DNA of 64,000 bases from Branchiostoma floridae (Eukaryota > Chordata > Leptocardii > Amphioxiformes > Branchiostomatidae). This document shows, piece by piece, positions 35,801 through 46,135 of this stretch. The position numbers were made by a program, and so were the translations under genes. The stretch spans positions 6,359,372-6,423,371 of the forward strand of contig NC_049991.1 in assembly GCF_000003815.2 (NCBI RefSeq), in the 5' to 3' direction. The notes under the pieces were generated by a model. That model was not told where the DNA came from. It worked only from the letters and a program-made list of their open reading frames with translations, and ran no database searches. Within the stretch, counting starts at the first letter, position 1, and each line of letters opens with the position of its first letter.

Positions 35801-36958
35801 ATAGGTACTATTTTTTCCAGACTCTGGACAACGTAGGGTTTCAGTACATTGGCCACGCAGAAGAAATGTGATTTCCTAACTCTTTGGGGCAACGATTTAC
35901 CCTTTTTCTTTTGCGGAATTCTATTTTCCGTACCCCCTTAGGATTGCCTAGTGGAGAAGCTAGCTATCCTCTACCAGACTCCACAGATCACTGGATAAAG
36001 ATAGTAAATATTGGTCAAATAAGACAGAAAACCCGCCAGAGGAGTACAGCTCGCGACCTACGGCCGGCCAACACTCCTTGGCCAATTAACTCCTACTAGG
36101 CTTTTATTCCTAACTTGGCCAAATCCCATTATTCTGCCAGGCGGGAGTCTGGTAGAGACTAGAAGCTATCCCCAGACAACACTCAGATTGCGATCTGTGT
36201 CCAAGCTAGCCCCCGGGGTATGCCATTACGAAAGCCCCGCTAAGCACCTTTAATTGCACCTGTCGCGCAGCCATACTTGTGGAGCCATGGCTCTTTGTCT
36301 GACACCTGTCGGGTCTTAGGTTCTGTGTTCCTTGGATTTGTTACCACGGAAAAGTAGAGACTTATCGAACTCAAAATCACAGAAAAAACATGTCAAATCC
36401 TTCTGTATACTTAAAATCCTTCGTAGTTAGTAATGTTAGGTTTAAGAAATTGTATCAGTTACAAGAAGATATAAATACACTTTGAGGAAGCAAGTCGAAA
36501 GACAGATACAAAAAGCAACAACAACAGTCAGAGTAAAATATTTGTGGTGAGGAAAGGTTTAGAGGAAGTAGCGAAAGAATTGAAATGTTTTGGGACAACA
36601 ACACCAAACTTACTTCACTTCTCTCGCTACCAGCGGACCGTCTGAGTTTCACAGGCGGGAAAAAGCCCATGACTCCCCGAGACGGCCCTCTCCCCTCCCA
36701 CGGTTGAAACGCCGACGAGTCGAAGTCAACGATGGTCGGCACGGTCCTCTCTCGGGGCCTGGTTCGCAGGATGCCGTCGAAGGATCGTGTCGGCGCCGGT
36801 GCGGTCTTGACGTGGCGGGGCGCTGGGATCTGTGACCCGTAGAGTTTGTACTCCCCTTCTTGGTTGATCGGCGGCACACTACGATGTAGCGACTGCCTAC
36901 TCGTCAGTTTGATAATACTCGGTCCCATACTATTCCTCCTACCTGACTCCACCGCCAT
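29826..36958 (-). CDS. Two-exon gene model, unknown basic/proline-rich protein
   Basis: Exon 1 is 36614-36958 (ATG at 36958, donor GTAAGT, 115 residues, phase 0). The last exon is 29826-30233 (acceptor CCTACAG, phase 0, stop TGA). Joined directly they give 250 residues; extra exons within the 6.4 kb intron cannot be excluded, though I see none. Exon 1 has KLYGSQIPAPRHVKT and RGVMGFFPPVKLRRS. The last exon has a seven-residue Gln run, a basic patch (TRRGKRPVKRS) and a tail VYCYKVKQRRNRFYKLLA. There is no signal peptide, membrane segment or domain I recognise. A minus-strand AATAAA at 29725-29730 follows the stop by about 95 bases, and a CpG-rich region (37080-37240) lies upstream, both consistent with a real gene. 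Confidence 0.6.
31670..32222 (-). mobile_element. tRNA-derived SINE split by a mariner-type MITE
   Basis: On the minus strand the A-box-like GTAGGTAGAGTGTTCGCC (near 32195) and the B-box-like GTGTTCAATCCCCTGCC (near 31860) are separated by the 284-bp element at 31886-32169. The body continues with GACTAGCCCCCTGCTGTAGT. Removing the MITE restores normal A-to-B box proximity. Confidence 0.7.
31886..32169. mobile_element. Mariner-type MITE, TA target duplication
   Basis: Ends AGGGCACAACCCGTCGTACG and inverted GGGTTGTGCCCT, flanked by TA at 31884-31885 and 32170-32171. Sister of 21485-21783. Confidence 0.88.
34265..34725 (+). repeat. Tandem repeat (about 130 bp) interrupted by a family E end
   Basis: Three units share GCTTAGCGATAACCAGTTTA, ATTTTCTGGTTCAGATATCG and GTGGTTAAAAAGCCATAATC. 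Units two and three also share AATTCCGACTGGGGTACT. The first and second are separated by the family E solo end (34358-34460). Confidence 0.75.
34358..34460. mobile_element. Solo right end of family E transposon
   Basis: GTAATACGATTCGTTCTTTA, then GTACCGCACCGGTGCCCCAA and GTGCAGTGAGACACCACCTT, matching the right end of the 14621-15900 element. Confidence 0.7.
35930..36170. mobile_element. Inverted-repeat element containing a family A fragment
   Basis: TAGCTATCCTCTACCAGACT at 35961 pairs with the complement of GTCTGGTAGAGACTAGAAGC near 36148. The centre holds CCAGAGGAGTACAGCT and CACTCCTTGGCCAATTAACT, the family A core. Confidence 0.5.
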
Positions 36959-37079
36959 AGCAACTCCTCACTCCCTAAAAACTACTACAAAAGAGCCTAG
37001 AAAATCCTCAACCACTCCAAACTAGTTCCACGGCCCACTCATGCCATTAGTAAAGCCTCGACAAGGATAGGATTTGCAA

Positions 37080-37250
37080 TGGCTATACCGTGGCGTTTTG
37101 TTCGCCGTTCTTTGTCCGGTCGTTTACGTAGCGGCCGAGCGGTGAAAAGCTCCGTGCAAGCCGATCGGGCATATTTGTTTACCTAGACGACCGCCGAATG
37201 CGTCTACCTGGGCGACCGGTCGTGCAGTCGCTGGTTTTCAGTTAACAGTT
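37080..37250. promoter_or_regulatory. CpG-rich region upstream of the unknown two-exon gene
   Basis: A dense run of CG dinucleotides (for example GTAGCGGCCGAGCGG, GACGACCGCCGAATGCG) stands out from AT-rich flanks 120-290 bp upstream of the ATG at 36958. Promoter role is inferred. Confidence 0.4.
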
Positions 37251-39056
37251 ACCCCCCTCTAAATTACCTCACCTCCCGTAGGTTTTATACTCAAGCTTTT
37301 ATTTGTATAGTTTGCAGACGTGACAAAGTTAACAATATCCAGGTGTTAGCCGTCCGTACACAATCTTAAATCACAAAACCCTCACTCGACAACAATGCAA
37401 TTAAACCCTCCAACTTGACACCTGCCAGGCTACCGCACGTAGCCCACTCAACTGCTGGTTGCCCTGGAGGGTCCTTGAGCAAAGTGGATTATTCCCTAAC
37501 AGGTGAATTGGGGCTATTATAGGGGATAAGTGACGACCTCTTGTCCTAGCAACCGGTCAAAGGTCAACTACGAAAGCCAAATGTTAGACCCTGGGTAGAT
37601 GACTCAACGGTCTAATACAAACATTCACTCTCGCTGTTTGTAACTTAGCACAACGGATTGTTTTGAAAAAAACACAAAGATTTTAAACAATGTTAATTCA
37701 CTTGTTTGGGAAATTGAAACGCTTTGCCGAGCAACTTGGATATATGTTGTGGCTATAGGTATTTTATATGGTATTTTCAGCATAATCCCCAAATGCAAGC
37801 CATTGTTTTGATATAAATGACCCTTTAGTCCTATACATTGTATAATGAATTTGCAGTATCACGTTTTCTTGTATATCATCATTAATACAACTATTTTTAC
37901 ATAAATAAAACCTTGTATATCTATTTCACCTTTGTTTTTGTTGATTTATATTTGAGGTGTTAGGCTAAATAGAACGATTCAATCATTTTAAAAAGTATCG
38001 CCGACCACTTCTGAATTTTTAGTACTTATTATTATGATAACGTTACATAGAAATATAAAGTCCACGCTTCTAAGAGTAGTCTTATTTTTCAATTCTTTTG
38101 GCTAATTTCGAAAATATAAGTAGATCACGGTTCATAATCGAAAGGGAAACATACATTTTATTTAGACTTAAAGACCCATTCAAACCCGTACCATAGCCTT
38201 GGAACCGACAATTCAACTACACATTAAAAATATGACCCTTGGTTTATTTACATTGTAAAGTACAGTTGTACTGTGAGTCTACATTGTCCATATGTACTTT
38301 AGATATGTATGTAAACACTTACACAAGTGCCCTATTCGCCATGTTGAAATCGAGAACTGAGAGTACATTCTGACATTGTCCAATAGATCTAGAGAGACTG
38401 GAACGTTAACCTAATAAGTTGTACAATTGCGAGTAGCTATAATGTGTACGTAGTAACACTTGTATGCTAGCACATGTGCATAGTATAGTTTGAATTGAAA
38501 CGCGTATGGCGAGTCCCAACAACTAGAAGGTATTCGGCGACTTCTAGGTTTAATTCATGCATGTATTCCCTACTATAGTTCGGGATTGAAAGCCACCATT
38601 GCAATATATATAGATGGCCAATAGTCCTACAAACCCTATGACGAATTTGTATATTTGAAAGTTTCTTGTGTGTTTCATTAAAAAAAACCTCTTGGCTCAA
38701 AACAAAATCTCTACGTATATATATATATATATTTACGTTTTATTGCGTTTTTATTTAGCTTTATGATCATGCACACAGTTTGTCAGCGTTTTTTACTTTT
38801 GGTACTGAGTATTGATATGACTCGACGCCGGATTTTTCAAGTATATTTATATTAAAAGTTTACATTGCCAACATGCTTGCGACATATAGTCCGGTTGCCA
38901 AACCCCATTATTTTGGATAACCTTGCAATGCGGTTCATACAAAGTTTTTTTTGCTGTTTCTATACCTCTGAGGTGTGCTCTAACAGAATCTGGATGATGC
39001 CACTCTGTCATCATTGGGCAATCCGCACAATATCCAAATTAAGGCGGCCATTAAAG
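37251..39056. other. Gene-free interval
   Basis: AT-rich with no supported gene. A short (TA)n run lies at 38717-38732. Confidence 0.4.
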
Positions 39057-39172
39057 AAATTCTTGTTTTCGTCAATATCTAGGTAACCACACATGGTATC
39101 AAATTGATTTTGGTGTCTATGGAATCAATTTGATACCATGTGTGGTTACTGAGATATTGACAAAAGCAAGAT
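39057..39172. repeat. Long foldback with perfect 27-bp inner arms
   Basis: GTAACCACACATGGTATCAA (39083 on) pairs perfectly over 27 bp with 39123-39149, with a 13-base loop (39110-39122). Weaker pairing continues outward on both sides (CTTGTTTTCGTCAATATCT against the complement of GAGATATTGACAAAAGCAAG), possibly to about 38990 and 39245. Confidence 0.85.
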
Positions 39173-39478
39173 TTTCCGTAATAACTTCCTTAATTTGCAG
39201 ATTATATGCATATTTAGCCAAAATAGTGGTGTGATCATTACTAAAATGGCTTAATCTGATTCTTTCCCCTTCAAAACATGCAAAGCTGTGCATTGTGAAA
39301 TATAAAAACATGTATACGTAAACGTCAGGTGACTTGGCCAACCAATCAGACAACCTCAAGTTCAGTTTCACTTCCTGTATTTGTCCGCCCACTCAAGACA
39401 TAGAAGACAGAGGCTTTACTTCCACTTTCCAACATATGCTACGTGCAAGCGTTCGACTAAGACGTCGTTTGTCTTGAA

Positions 39479-39781
39479 GTGGACCGAAGAATAGATCAAG
39501 ATCTCTCCAAGATGCTCCTTGAGACGGCACAGGTGATTCTCACCTTGACAGGTGTGGTAATGTACCTGTTTTACCATCGTAGACACCTGCCGAATCTAAT
39601 ATGGCGTCCGTACGCGCTCTTATTGTTTGGTATAGGCGCGGTGTTCCTGCTAAAGAACACCTCCATACTGCTGTGTTTTGCAACATGGCTACTTTTCGTC
39701 TGCCTCCACTACTTCAAGGACTTGGAGAAGGGGAACGAGACTGAGTGCCCGTTTGTTTTTACACAATATAACGACATCTGA
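39479..39781 (+). CDS. Small three-helix membrane protein ORF, unknown
   Basis: 100 codons. Hydrophobic segments at about residues 13-32, 45-58 and 60-78 suggest two or three membrane helices. The region between helices is basic (YHRRHLPNLIWRP), and the tail is short and acidic (KDLEKGNETE). I recognise no family. The last ten codons lie in the duplicated block that starts at 39751, so the original C-terminus could have been different. It may be the 5' exon of a larger gene. Confidence 0.4.
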   Translation: MDRRIDQDLSKMLLETAQVILTLTGVVMYLFYHRRHLPNLIWRPYALLLFGIGAVFLLKNTSILLCFATWLLFVCLHYFKDLEKGNETECPFVFTQYNDI

Positions 39782-40671
39782 TGGAAACTTTAAAATGCGT
39801 CGAAATTACGTCATCTATGACGTCATATAAGGTACTGGAGCGAAGCGGGGAGGTATCGGACCGGAGTTTCTTTTACGATTTCGGAGGTTGGCGGGCAGCC
39901 TCAGGCCGAAGGGCTACAGTTCCGCTAGTAAACGTAGGACGCGAAACTTAATCAATATGGCGGAAAGCCGTTTACTGTATCTTTCCGACAAACCTATTGG
40001 TACCGTCTGTTGCCTCTTTATTTTGGTTAGAATATGTAGTAAAATTTTAATTTTGGACCCGAAAACTATCATTTTTTAACACTTTTTTGATCGAAGCTGC
40101 TTGGAAAAAACGAATTTTCCCAGGATAACGGCCTACGTGGTAGAGAAGCTAAATTCTTCATGTTTGTGTAAAATGAAAATAAAAAAATTCCATGTGATAA
40201 CTTTTTTGCAATCTCCGATGACGTCATTTCTTCGAAATCGCATGAAAAACGCCGCTATTTGGGTCATCAGGCGAAAAAACCGCATCACCGTTGCAGCGGA
40301 CTAATACAAAAATGGTTTCGCTGGCCGACCAACTACTCCTCGCACAAAAACAATACAACCCACGGGCTTTTCAGAAAATACGACAAATCTATGCTCAGCT
40401 ATAACGATCACCAAGCCATAGGGAACAAAAGTTAGGGAGACAACAGCGCACTTCCGGCCTATTACACCACCCTTCCGCCAACTCCGGTCAGATTTGAACT
40501 CCGACCCGGAACCTTAAGAGGGACATTTTTTCTCAATATGTATTTTTATGACTTAAAAAGTTCATATCTACCATATATCCAAATTTGGTTTGTCTCCGAT
40601 GGTTACTTTTCCCACAGGAGCGGTTTAAAGTCAGGTCAAAAACACTGTATTTCGAGGCTATCAAGCCTAGA
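39751..40671 (+). repeat. Direct duplication, copy 1 (0.92 kb)
   Basis: From GTTTGTTTTTACACAATATA to GGCTATCAAGCCTAGA this block repeats at 41547-42468. By reading, the copies are identical except for one patch: 16 bases at about 39837 replaced by 17 unrelated bases at about 41633. It contains two CRE octamers (39818-39825 and 40219-40226) and small frames that are the same in both copies. Confidence 0.93.
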
Positions 40672-41546
40672 TGCATATTGAGCCTACGTTATAATACAGA
40701 AACATTAAAAAACATGCTTTTTTCTGACATCGCTTTTCTGAAAACGGATAAAATGGGGTGCAAAGTCTGCCCATAAACTTGTCCGGGAAAGTATGTGCAC
40801 TCTTCGTCGTTTCGGTGCTACACATCGGTAGAAAACCGTCTTTAAAAGTTGGCATCGCTGACGTCACGGAGTGACGTCAGAGGTTGCTCAAGGAAAACAG
40901 CAGGGGGTCGCGTTTTAAGTTCGTCGCTTGTAAGTAAAATGAAGAATGTGCCAGATTTTGACATGGAGCAGTAGACCAGATCTCACACTTTCAGAATCAA
41001 ACGCGTCCGACACCAAACTCTTAACTACTTCGCCGTGAACGGCCCCTTAAGAAGCACAATGCGCCCCAAATGTGTGCAAGAATGCATTCTTACACAGTGC
41101 AAAGCACAAACTGGATCTTATTGTCGGCGCTAGAAGCGGGCAGTTGGAATAAGCGCGGCAAAGATGTGTAGTGCTTTTAATAGGCTATTACTACATACCA
41201 CCGAAAGAAAAAAAGATCGCCGCGTTAAGGAGCTATGAACCGAAAGTCAGTAAACCCAGTCTCTCCTTAAGTTAGGCTTAAAGCACCAAGATTTCAGCTT
41301 TAATGCCCATTTAAGTCATACTAATGCACGGCATCGCGAACATATGCGATAGGTGAACGACAGAGGTCGGCTCCAATCAAATGACATAGAGAAAGATATG
41401 ATTTTGGAAAATTCTGCCCGCCAGAATCGATTAAAGTTGCCCGTAATGGTAGTTCTAAGGGGGGGGGGGGGTGAAAAGGGGGAGGGGGGCGCCTAGGGCC
41501 TGTGCATGAATATGCTGACTTTTTAACTAGAAAAATGAAAAACGGT
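40672..41546 (+). other. Unique spacer between the duplicated blocks
   Basis: 875 bp with no supported gene. It holds two perfect CRE palindromes five bases apart (40859-40866 and 40872-40879) and a poly(G) tract at 41459-41470. There are no transposon ends at its borders. Confidence 0.6.
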
Positions 41547-42468
41547 GTTTGTTTTTACACAATATAACGACATCTGATGGAAACTTTAAAATGCGTCGAA
41601 ATTACGTCATCTATGACGTCATATAAGGTACAAGCGCCGCCCTATTAAGGTATCGGACCGGAGTTTCTTTTACGATTTCGGAGGTTGGCGGGCAGCCTCA
41701 GGCCGAAGGGCTACAGTTCCGCTAGTAAACGTAGGACGCGAAACTTAATCAATATGGCGGAAAGCCGTTTACTGTATCTTTCCGACAAACCTATTGGTAC
41801 CGTCTGTTGCCTCTTTATTTTGGTTAGAATATGTAGTAAAATTTTAATTTTGGACCCGAAAACTATCATTTTTTAACACTTTTTTGATCGAAGCTGCTTG
41901 GAAAAAACGAATTTTCCCAGGATAACGGCCTACGTGGTAGAGAAGCTAAATTCTTCATGTTTGTGTAAAATGAAAATAAAAAAATTCCATGTGATAACTT
42001 TTTTGCAATCTCCGATGACGTCATTTCTTCGAAATCGCATGAAAAACGCCGCTATTTGGGTCATCAGGCGAAAAAACCGCATCACCGTTGCAGCGGACTA
42101 ATACAAAAATGGTTTCGCTGGCCGACCAACTACTCCTCGCACAAAAACAATACAACCCACGGGCTTTTCAGAAAATACGACAAATCTATGCTCAGCTATA
42201 ACGATCACCAAGCCATAGGGAACAAAAGTTAGGGAGACAACAGCGCACTTCCGGCCTATTACACCACCCTTCCGCCAACTCCGGTCAGATTTGAACTCCG
42301 ACCCGGAACCTTAAGAGGGACATTTTTTCTCAATATGTATTTTTATGACTTAAAAAGTTCATATCTACCATATATCCAAATTTGGTTTGTCTCCGATGGT
42401 TACTTTTCCCACAGGAGCGGTTTAAAGTCAGGTCAAAAACACTGTATTTCGAGGCTATCAAGCCTAGA
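41547..42468 (+). repeat. Direct duplication, copy 2, leading into the 557-codon ORF
   Basis: Second copy of 39751-40671, offset 1796-1797 bp. CRE octamers at 41614-41621 and 42016-42023. The first 44 codons of the 557-codon frame lie in this block. The same frame in copy 1 ends soon after the breakpoint at 40671. Confidence 0.93.
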
Positions 42469-44008
42469 CAATGAAACTTTGGAAAACTCGGCAACGGAAA
42501 ATCCACCAACTACAACGCAAGAAAACCGCCAAGGAGGAAAGTTACTTTCACTTTTGACTTTCTTAAAGACGTTAACCCTTGTGAGTATAATGGTAACTTC
42601 CTATGGCTCCTACCAACTCTTTTACGACAGCTACCGTGAGCTTCCCAAGGACTTGAACACATTTTCCCGCGTATTTGTTGAGGATGCGATCCAATTTGTC
42701 CATGGGCCAATGAGATCGCTCGCTCAAAAGATGTACGGTTTAACCTCCATCGTCATCAAGTTTATAAAAGAGGGAACGACGGTTAAGATGATAGCACTGT
42801 GGGTCTTGCGTACGGTTCGAACAGTCGCTACATGTATTTTGAACTCTTCCGCTCTTGCTAGTCTCAAGAAGGGAGCTGTCAACATGTTAAACTTCCTCGT
42901 TTATACATTTCCAACGCTCGCCCACAACTTTGCAAGAGAATCCTACCGAATCGCGAAAGAAGCTGTTAGAGAAATCGCGACCTCTCGTTTCATAGCCGAA
43001 CTAAAAGAAGATATCTACATTCTGTTTTCTTTCACTTTCCGAACTCTCCCAACTCTTGTCATTCGCGTTGTCGTCGCAGCGTGGCGCTCAAGAACGGCGG
43101 AAGTTTTCAAGCAAAAGACTTTGGACGCAATTGACTTTGCTTTCAAGACATTGCCTGGGCTATGCCGCCGCATAGTGTACTTCCTTTCTGTAACTATTAG
43201 ACAGGTCTTAATTTTGATATGGTACTCTCAGTTCTTGAGTAATGCAATGAATGCACTATGCAATGTGACAAACGTACTGTACGAATTTATGCGTGTTCAC
43301 GGTGTATATACCTACAACAATGTTTTAATTCCATTGGCCAAGGTTTTATACGATGTATACTGGATTATTTGCGAGGCTCTATACAAGGTAGTGATATTTG
43401 CGTTTAGGACTGTATTGCCTATTGGAATATCGCTTTGCAAGGATTTGTGCAAGTGGCTTCGAATCAAAGTTCCCGAGTTGTTGAAAATGATCTTGTCTTC
43501 TTCGCGACTGTTGTGGTCGTACACATCTTTGGTTCTAAGAGAATGGTGGATTGCAATACTAAATTCGCAAGCGTGGGTTGCAGTTGCAACCGCAGCACAG
43601 TATTTGAAATGGGCAGCCATAAATGCCATAGGAGTAATTCATAACCTAGCCATGATTGCTAAGAGGGCTGCTGTTGTTGGTTTGCAACTCAGTCGCGCCA
43701 CCGTGCGGAAAATGACAGAACTGCTGCTCACTTCCAAAATCGTATTCGCTGCCATCATGCATAGTCATGTAGTTGAACACATGATTGTCCCATCTGTAAT
43801 GTATGCTGGAGCTAAGGGTAGAGAGCTAGCACAGAGTACAGCACAGTATCTACACATCTATGGTCCAAGAGCTCGGGAATACATGTTAGATGCAATGTGG
43901 TCAGCATACAACTATGACTACAATGGTGTACTGTATATAGTGATGGATAGTTTTAGGGGTGCCATGAGACGTGTATTGTATAGAGATGTAAATGCTCTTA
44001 AGACCTAG
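42335..44008 (+). CDS. Large helical membrane-prone protein, unknown family
   Basis: An uninterrupted 557-codon frame, far longer than chance in this AT-rich DNA. Residues 1-44 come from the duplicated block and may not be translated; Met86 (MVTSYGSYQLF) is an alternative start, and an acceptor-like TTTTCCCACAG ends at 42414. A hydrophobic helix spans about residues 68-88. The rest is predicted continuous amphipathic or hydrophobic helix with scattered Arg/Lys and few prolines. A loose motif recurs: FLVYTFPTL (187), FTFRTLPTL (233), FAFKTLPGL (268), FAFRTVLPI (355). I know of no family with this pattern. Lipid-droplet, apolipoprotein-like or membrane-shaping roles are possible but speculative. 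Confidence 0.65.
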   Translation: MYFYDLKSSYLPYIQIWFVSDGYFSHRSGLKSGQKHCISRLSSLDNETLENSATENPPTTTQENRQGGKLLSLLTFLKTLTLVSIMVTSYGSYQLFYDSYRELPKDLNTFSRVFVEDAIQFVHGPMRSLAQKMYGLTSIVIKFIKEGTTVKMIALWVLRTVRTVATCILNSSALASLKKGAVNMLNFLVYTFPTLAHNFARESYRIAKEAVREIATSRFIAELKEDIYILFSFTFRTLPTLVIRVVVAAWRSRTAEVFKQKTLDAIDFAFKTLPGLCRRIVYFLSVTIRQVLILIWYSQFLSNAMNALCNVTNVLYEFMRVHGVYTYNNVLIPLAKVLYDVYWIICEALYKVVIFAFRTVLPIGISLCKDLCKWLRIKVPELLKMILSSSRLLWSYTSLVLREWWIAILNSQAWVAVATAAQYLKWAAINAIGVIHNLAMIAKRAAVVGLQLSRATVRKMTELLLTSKIVFAAIMHSHVVEHMIVPSVMYAGAKGRELAQSTAQYLHIYGPRAREYMLDAMWSAYNYDYNGVLYIVMDSFRGAMRRVLYRDVNALKT

Positions 44009-45640
44009 CTCTTGTGATTTTGAAAGAGTTATCTATGTTAACTCAATATTATTGGTGGTGAAATGTATATAGCATTGCTCTACTTGTACATGTTATGTGT
44101 AAGCGAATTCTTTGTTTTCCTCCACAAAAGGGAAACTTAGTAATAGCTTTTGCTTTGTTTCTTCCTCTTTCTCTCTTCTAAACAAGTCAGTTCAAATTAA
44201 GACCAGGGCCAGGCCGTTTGTCACCATGGTTGCTGGTAAAGTAGCATACTTCCTCTGGTATTTGATTCCATGATGTAGCAAGTGGCAGGACAGAGCTGGT
44301 CACCATATATATATACGAATGTGTTTGAGGAATAAACAACAGTAGTTTCTTAGGCTAGACTAATTGTGTTAACGTTATGCTTGCAAATGTTACCTAGTTC
44401 TTTTCAGCTTATTTTGTATTCACAGCATTTGTTCATATGCTTAATTTTGCATCACAGTTTTAAGTTTAGATTAACAATACGAATGTGTATATATCAGTAC
44501 TTTTGGCTGAACATCCGTGGTTTTCAAACTTTTGCATGTTGAAGTTGTGTTGTGGTACATGGGGTCAAATGTGAAATGCTGGATTCACAGAATATACTAA
44601 TTTCAATACTGAACACTTAATAGTTCGTTTTGTTTCTGGCACTTAATACATATCTGTCATTATTACTACAATATTAGCATGAAAGTTCATCTGATTTGGT
44701 AAATAAGACGAGAAATGAACTGCTCTCAATCCCCGACAATCGACTTGCAAATTTTGACCCAATCACTAGATCTTCTCCAGCTGACCCAAGTGGACTGAGC
44801 TTTTTATGCAGGTGTAACTTAACATTAGCAATGGGCTTCTTGGAAGTCTGTATCGCCTCCCATCCCAGTTATCATTGATATGTGTAATGGCTGTGATTAT
44901 TTGGTGAGTGGGGGCAAGTCTACATACAACTACTAGAATCCTAAGATAGCTTTGATCAAATCTGAGTCTCTAATTGGCATGCCAAACAACAAAGTTTTAA
45001 CTGATTTATAAGTCAGTCCAGGATCATTCAGAGGAAGTATACATACATTATTTAGAAAAGTGGTATATCCAAAGTCTAAAATTCTTCTTCTCCAAGCCTC
45101 ATTCATGCACAATCTAATCAAAATTCCTCAGGAAAATTCTGCTAAAACTGTGCTGAAGTTTCTAAATTTGTGGGCGGGGCCTCTAACTAGCCTGTGTTTA
45201 CACAAGCTCTCGCCGGCTGGGCTTAATGACCCCCTAGGGAGGCGGCAATCGTAGGGCCGGCCGCTAGGGGCGCGATTTTAGTCAGGCTAGCCTCTAACCA
45301 GCTGTCAGGTAAAAGCGATTCTCTAATTGAATGACAGCCAATCAGAGAACTGCCTTAATTATTTGTTTAGGTAAAACCGATTCCCTGATTGGCTGAAAGC
45401 TGATACATCTAATAAAGTGGAAACCTCAGCCTGGTTTGATTTTGCAGTATCGCGGTTCTGCATAGTATAATGTAGTCTAGTAACGAAGGCCTCACACAGT
45501 CACTATCATCCATTCTCTTGCTGGCTCACTCACTCATATACGCACCATGACACACACACTCTTGCTCTGCCCTATCAACCCACCACACATACATCACACA
45601 CAACCTATCAGCTATAGCTTCTGTAATCTACTTACCAATA
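44009..45640. other. 3' flank of the 557-codon ORF, no gene
   Basis: AATAAA at 44330-44335 (GAGGAATAAACAACAG) could end the transcript. At 45290-45420 a short tandem pair built on CAGGTAAAAGCGATTCTCTA and GCCAATCAGAGAACTG lies in otherwise featureless sequence. Confidence 0.45.
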
Positions 45641-46135
45641 CTTTCTAGTGGGATACTTGCTGAATGATCATCACAACACAATTTTCAAATACATTAGTAC
45701 ATACTTTATTTCTTCCGTGTGATTTCAAACCACACCCTCGGATCTGAATTTGCGAGAAAGATACAGTCCATGTAAACTCTAATAAACTCATCTCTGAGAC
45801 AAAATTGTACATTACCAGCAAAAGAGAAGAAAAACAACACAAATATGCGATGTCCGTATCGAGGACGTTGAGGTCATAACTACTAACAGCTTTCCAAGTA
45901 CCAGTCAGTGATTTTGTACCATATGACCTCAAAGTCCTCAATGACGAAACATCACAGGAATCACGTGTTGCTAAAAGAAACGAACATTTCATTGGTCAAG
46001 TATGTCATAACAAATGATAACATCTGAGACTTGAATGACGATCTCTAAGGAGAGACAATAGATTAACAAGTAACAGATGAACAGCATTGACAAAGGAATG
46101 GTACAACTGCTACCCTGGTGGATCCTAGTCGACAC

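Larger units (their letters stand above)
30234..36613 (-). other. Long intron of the unknown gene
   Basis: Contains the SINE with nested MITE (31670-32222), a decayed repeat near 31340-31460, the tandem array at 34265-34725, a family E solo end and a separate inverted repeat at 35930-36170. No additional exon is convincing. Confidence 0.45.

Noticed and set aside
36455-36613. Extension of the exon 1 frame past its donor
   Set aside because: A strong GTAAGT donor ends the exon at 36614, and the extension reads like intron (hydrophobic Leu/Ser-rich, AT-rich).
39888-40304. Frames of 63 and 67 codons, identical in both duplication copies (also 41685-42101)
   Set aside because: Identity only reflects the duplication. 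They have no domain, and no splice joins them to the 557-codon frame in a working phase.
39751-42468. Long direct repeats flanking a spacer read as an LTR retrotransposon
   Set aside because: No TG...CA ends, primer-binding site, polypurine tract, gag/pol sequence or target duplication. The copies also run into host-type frames.
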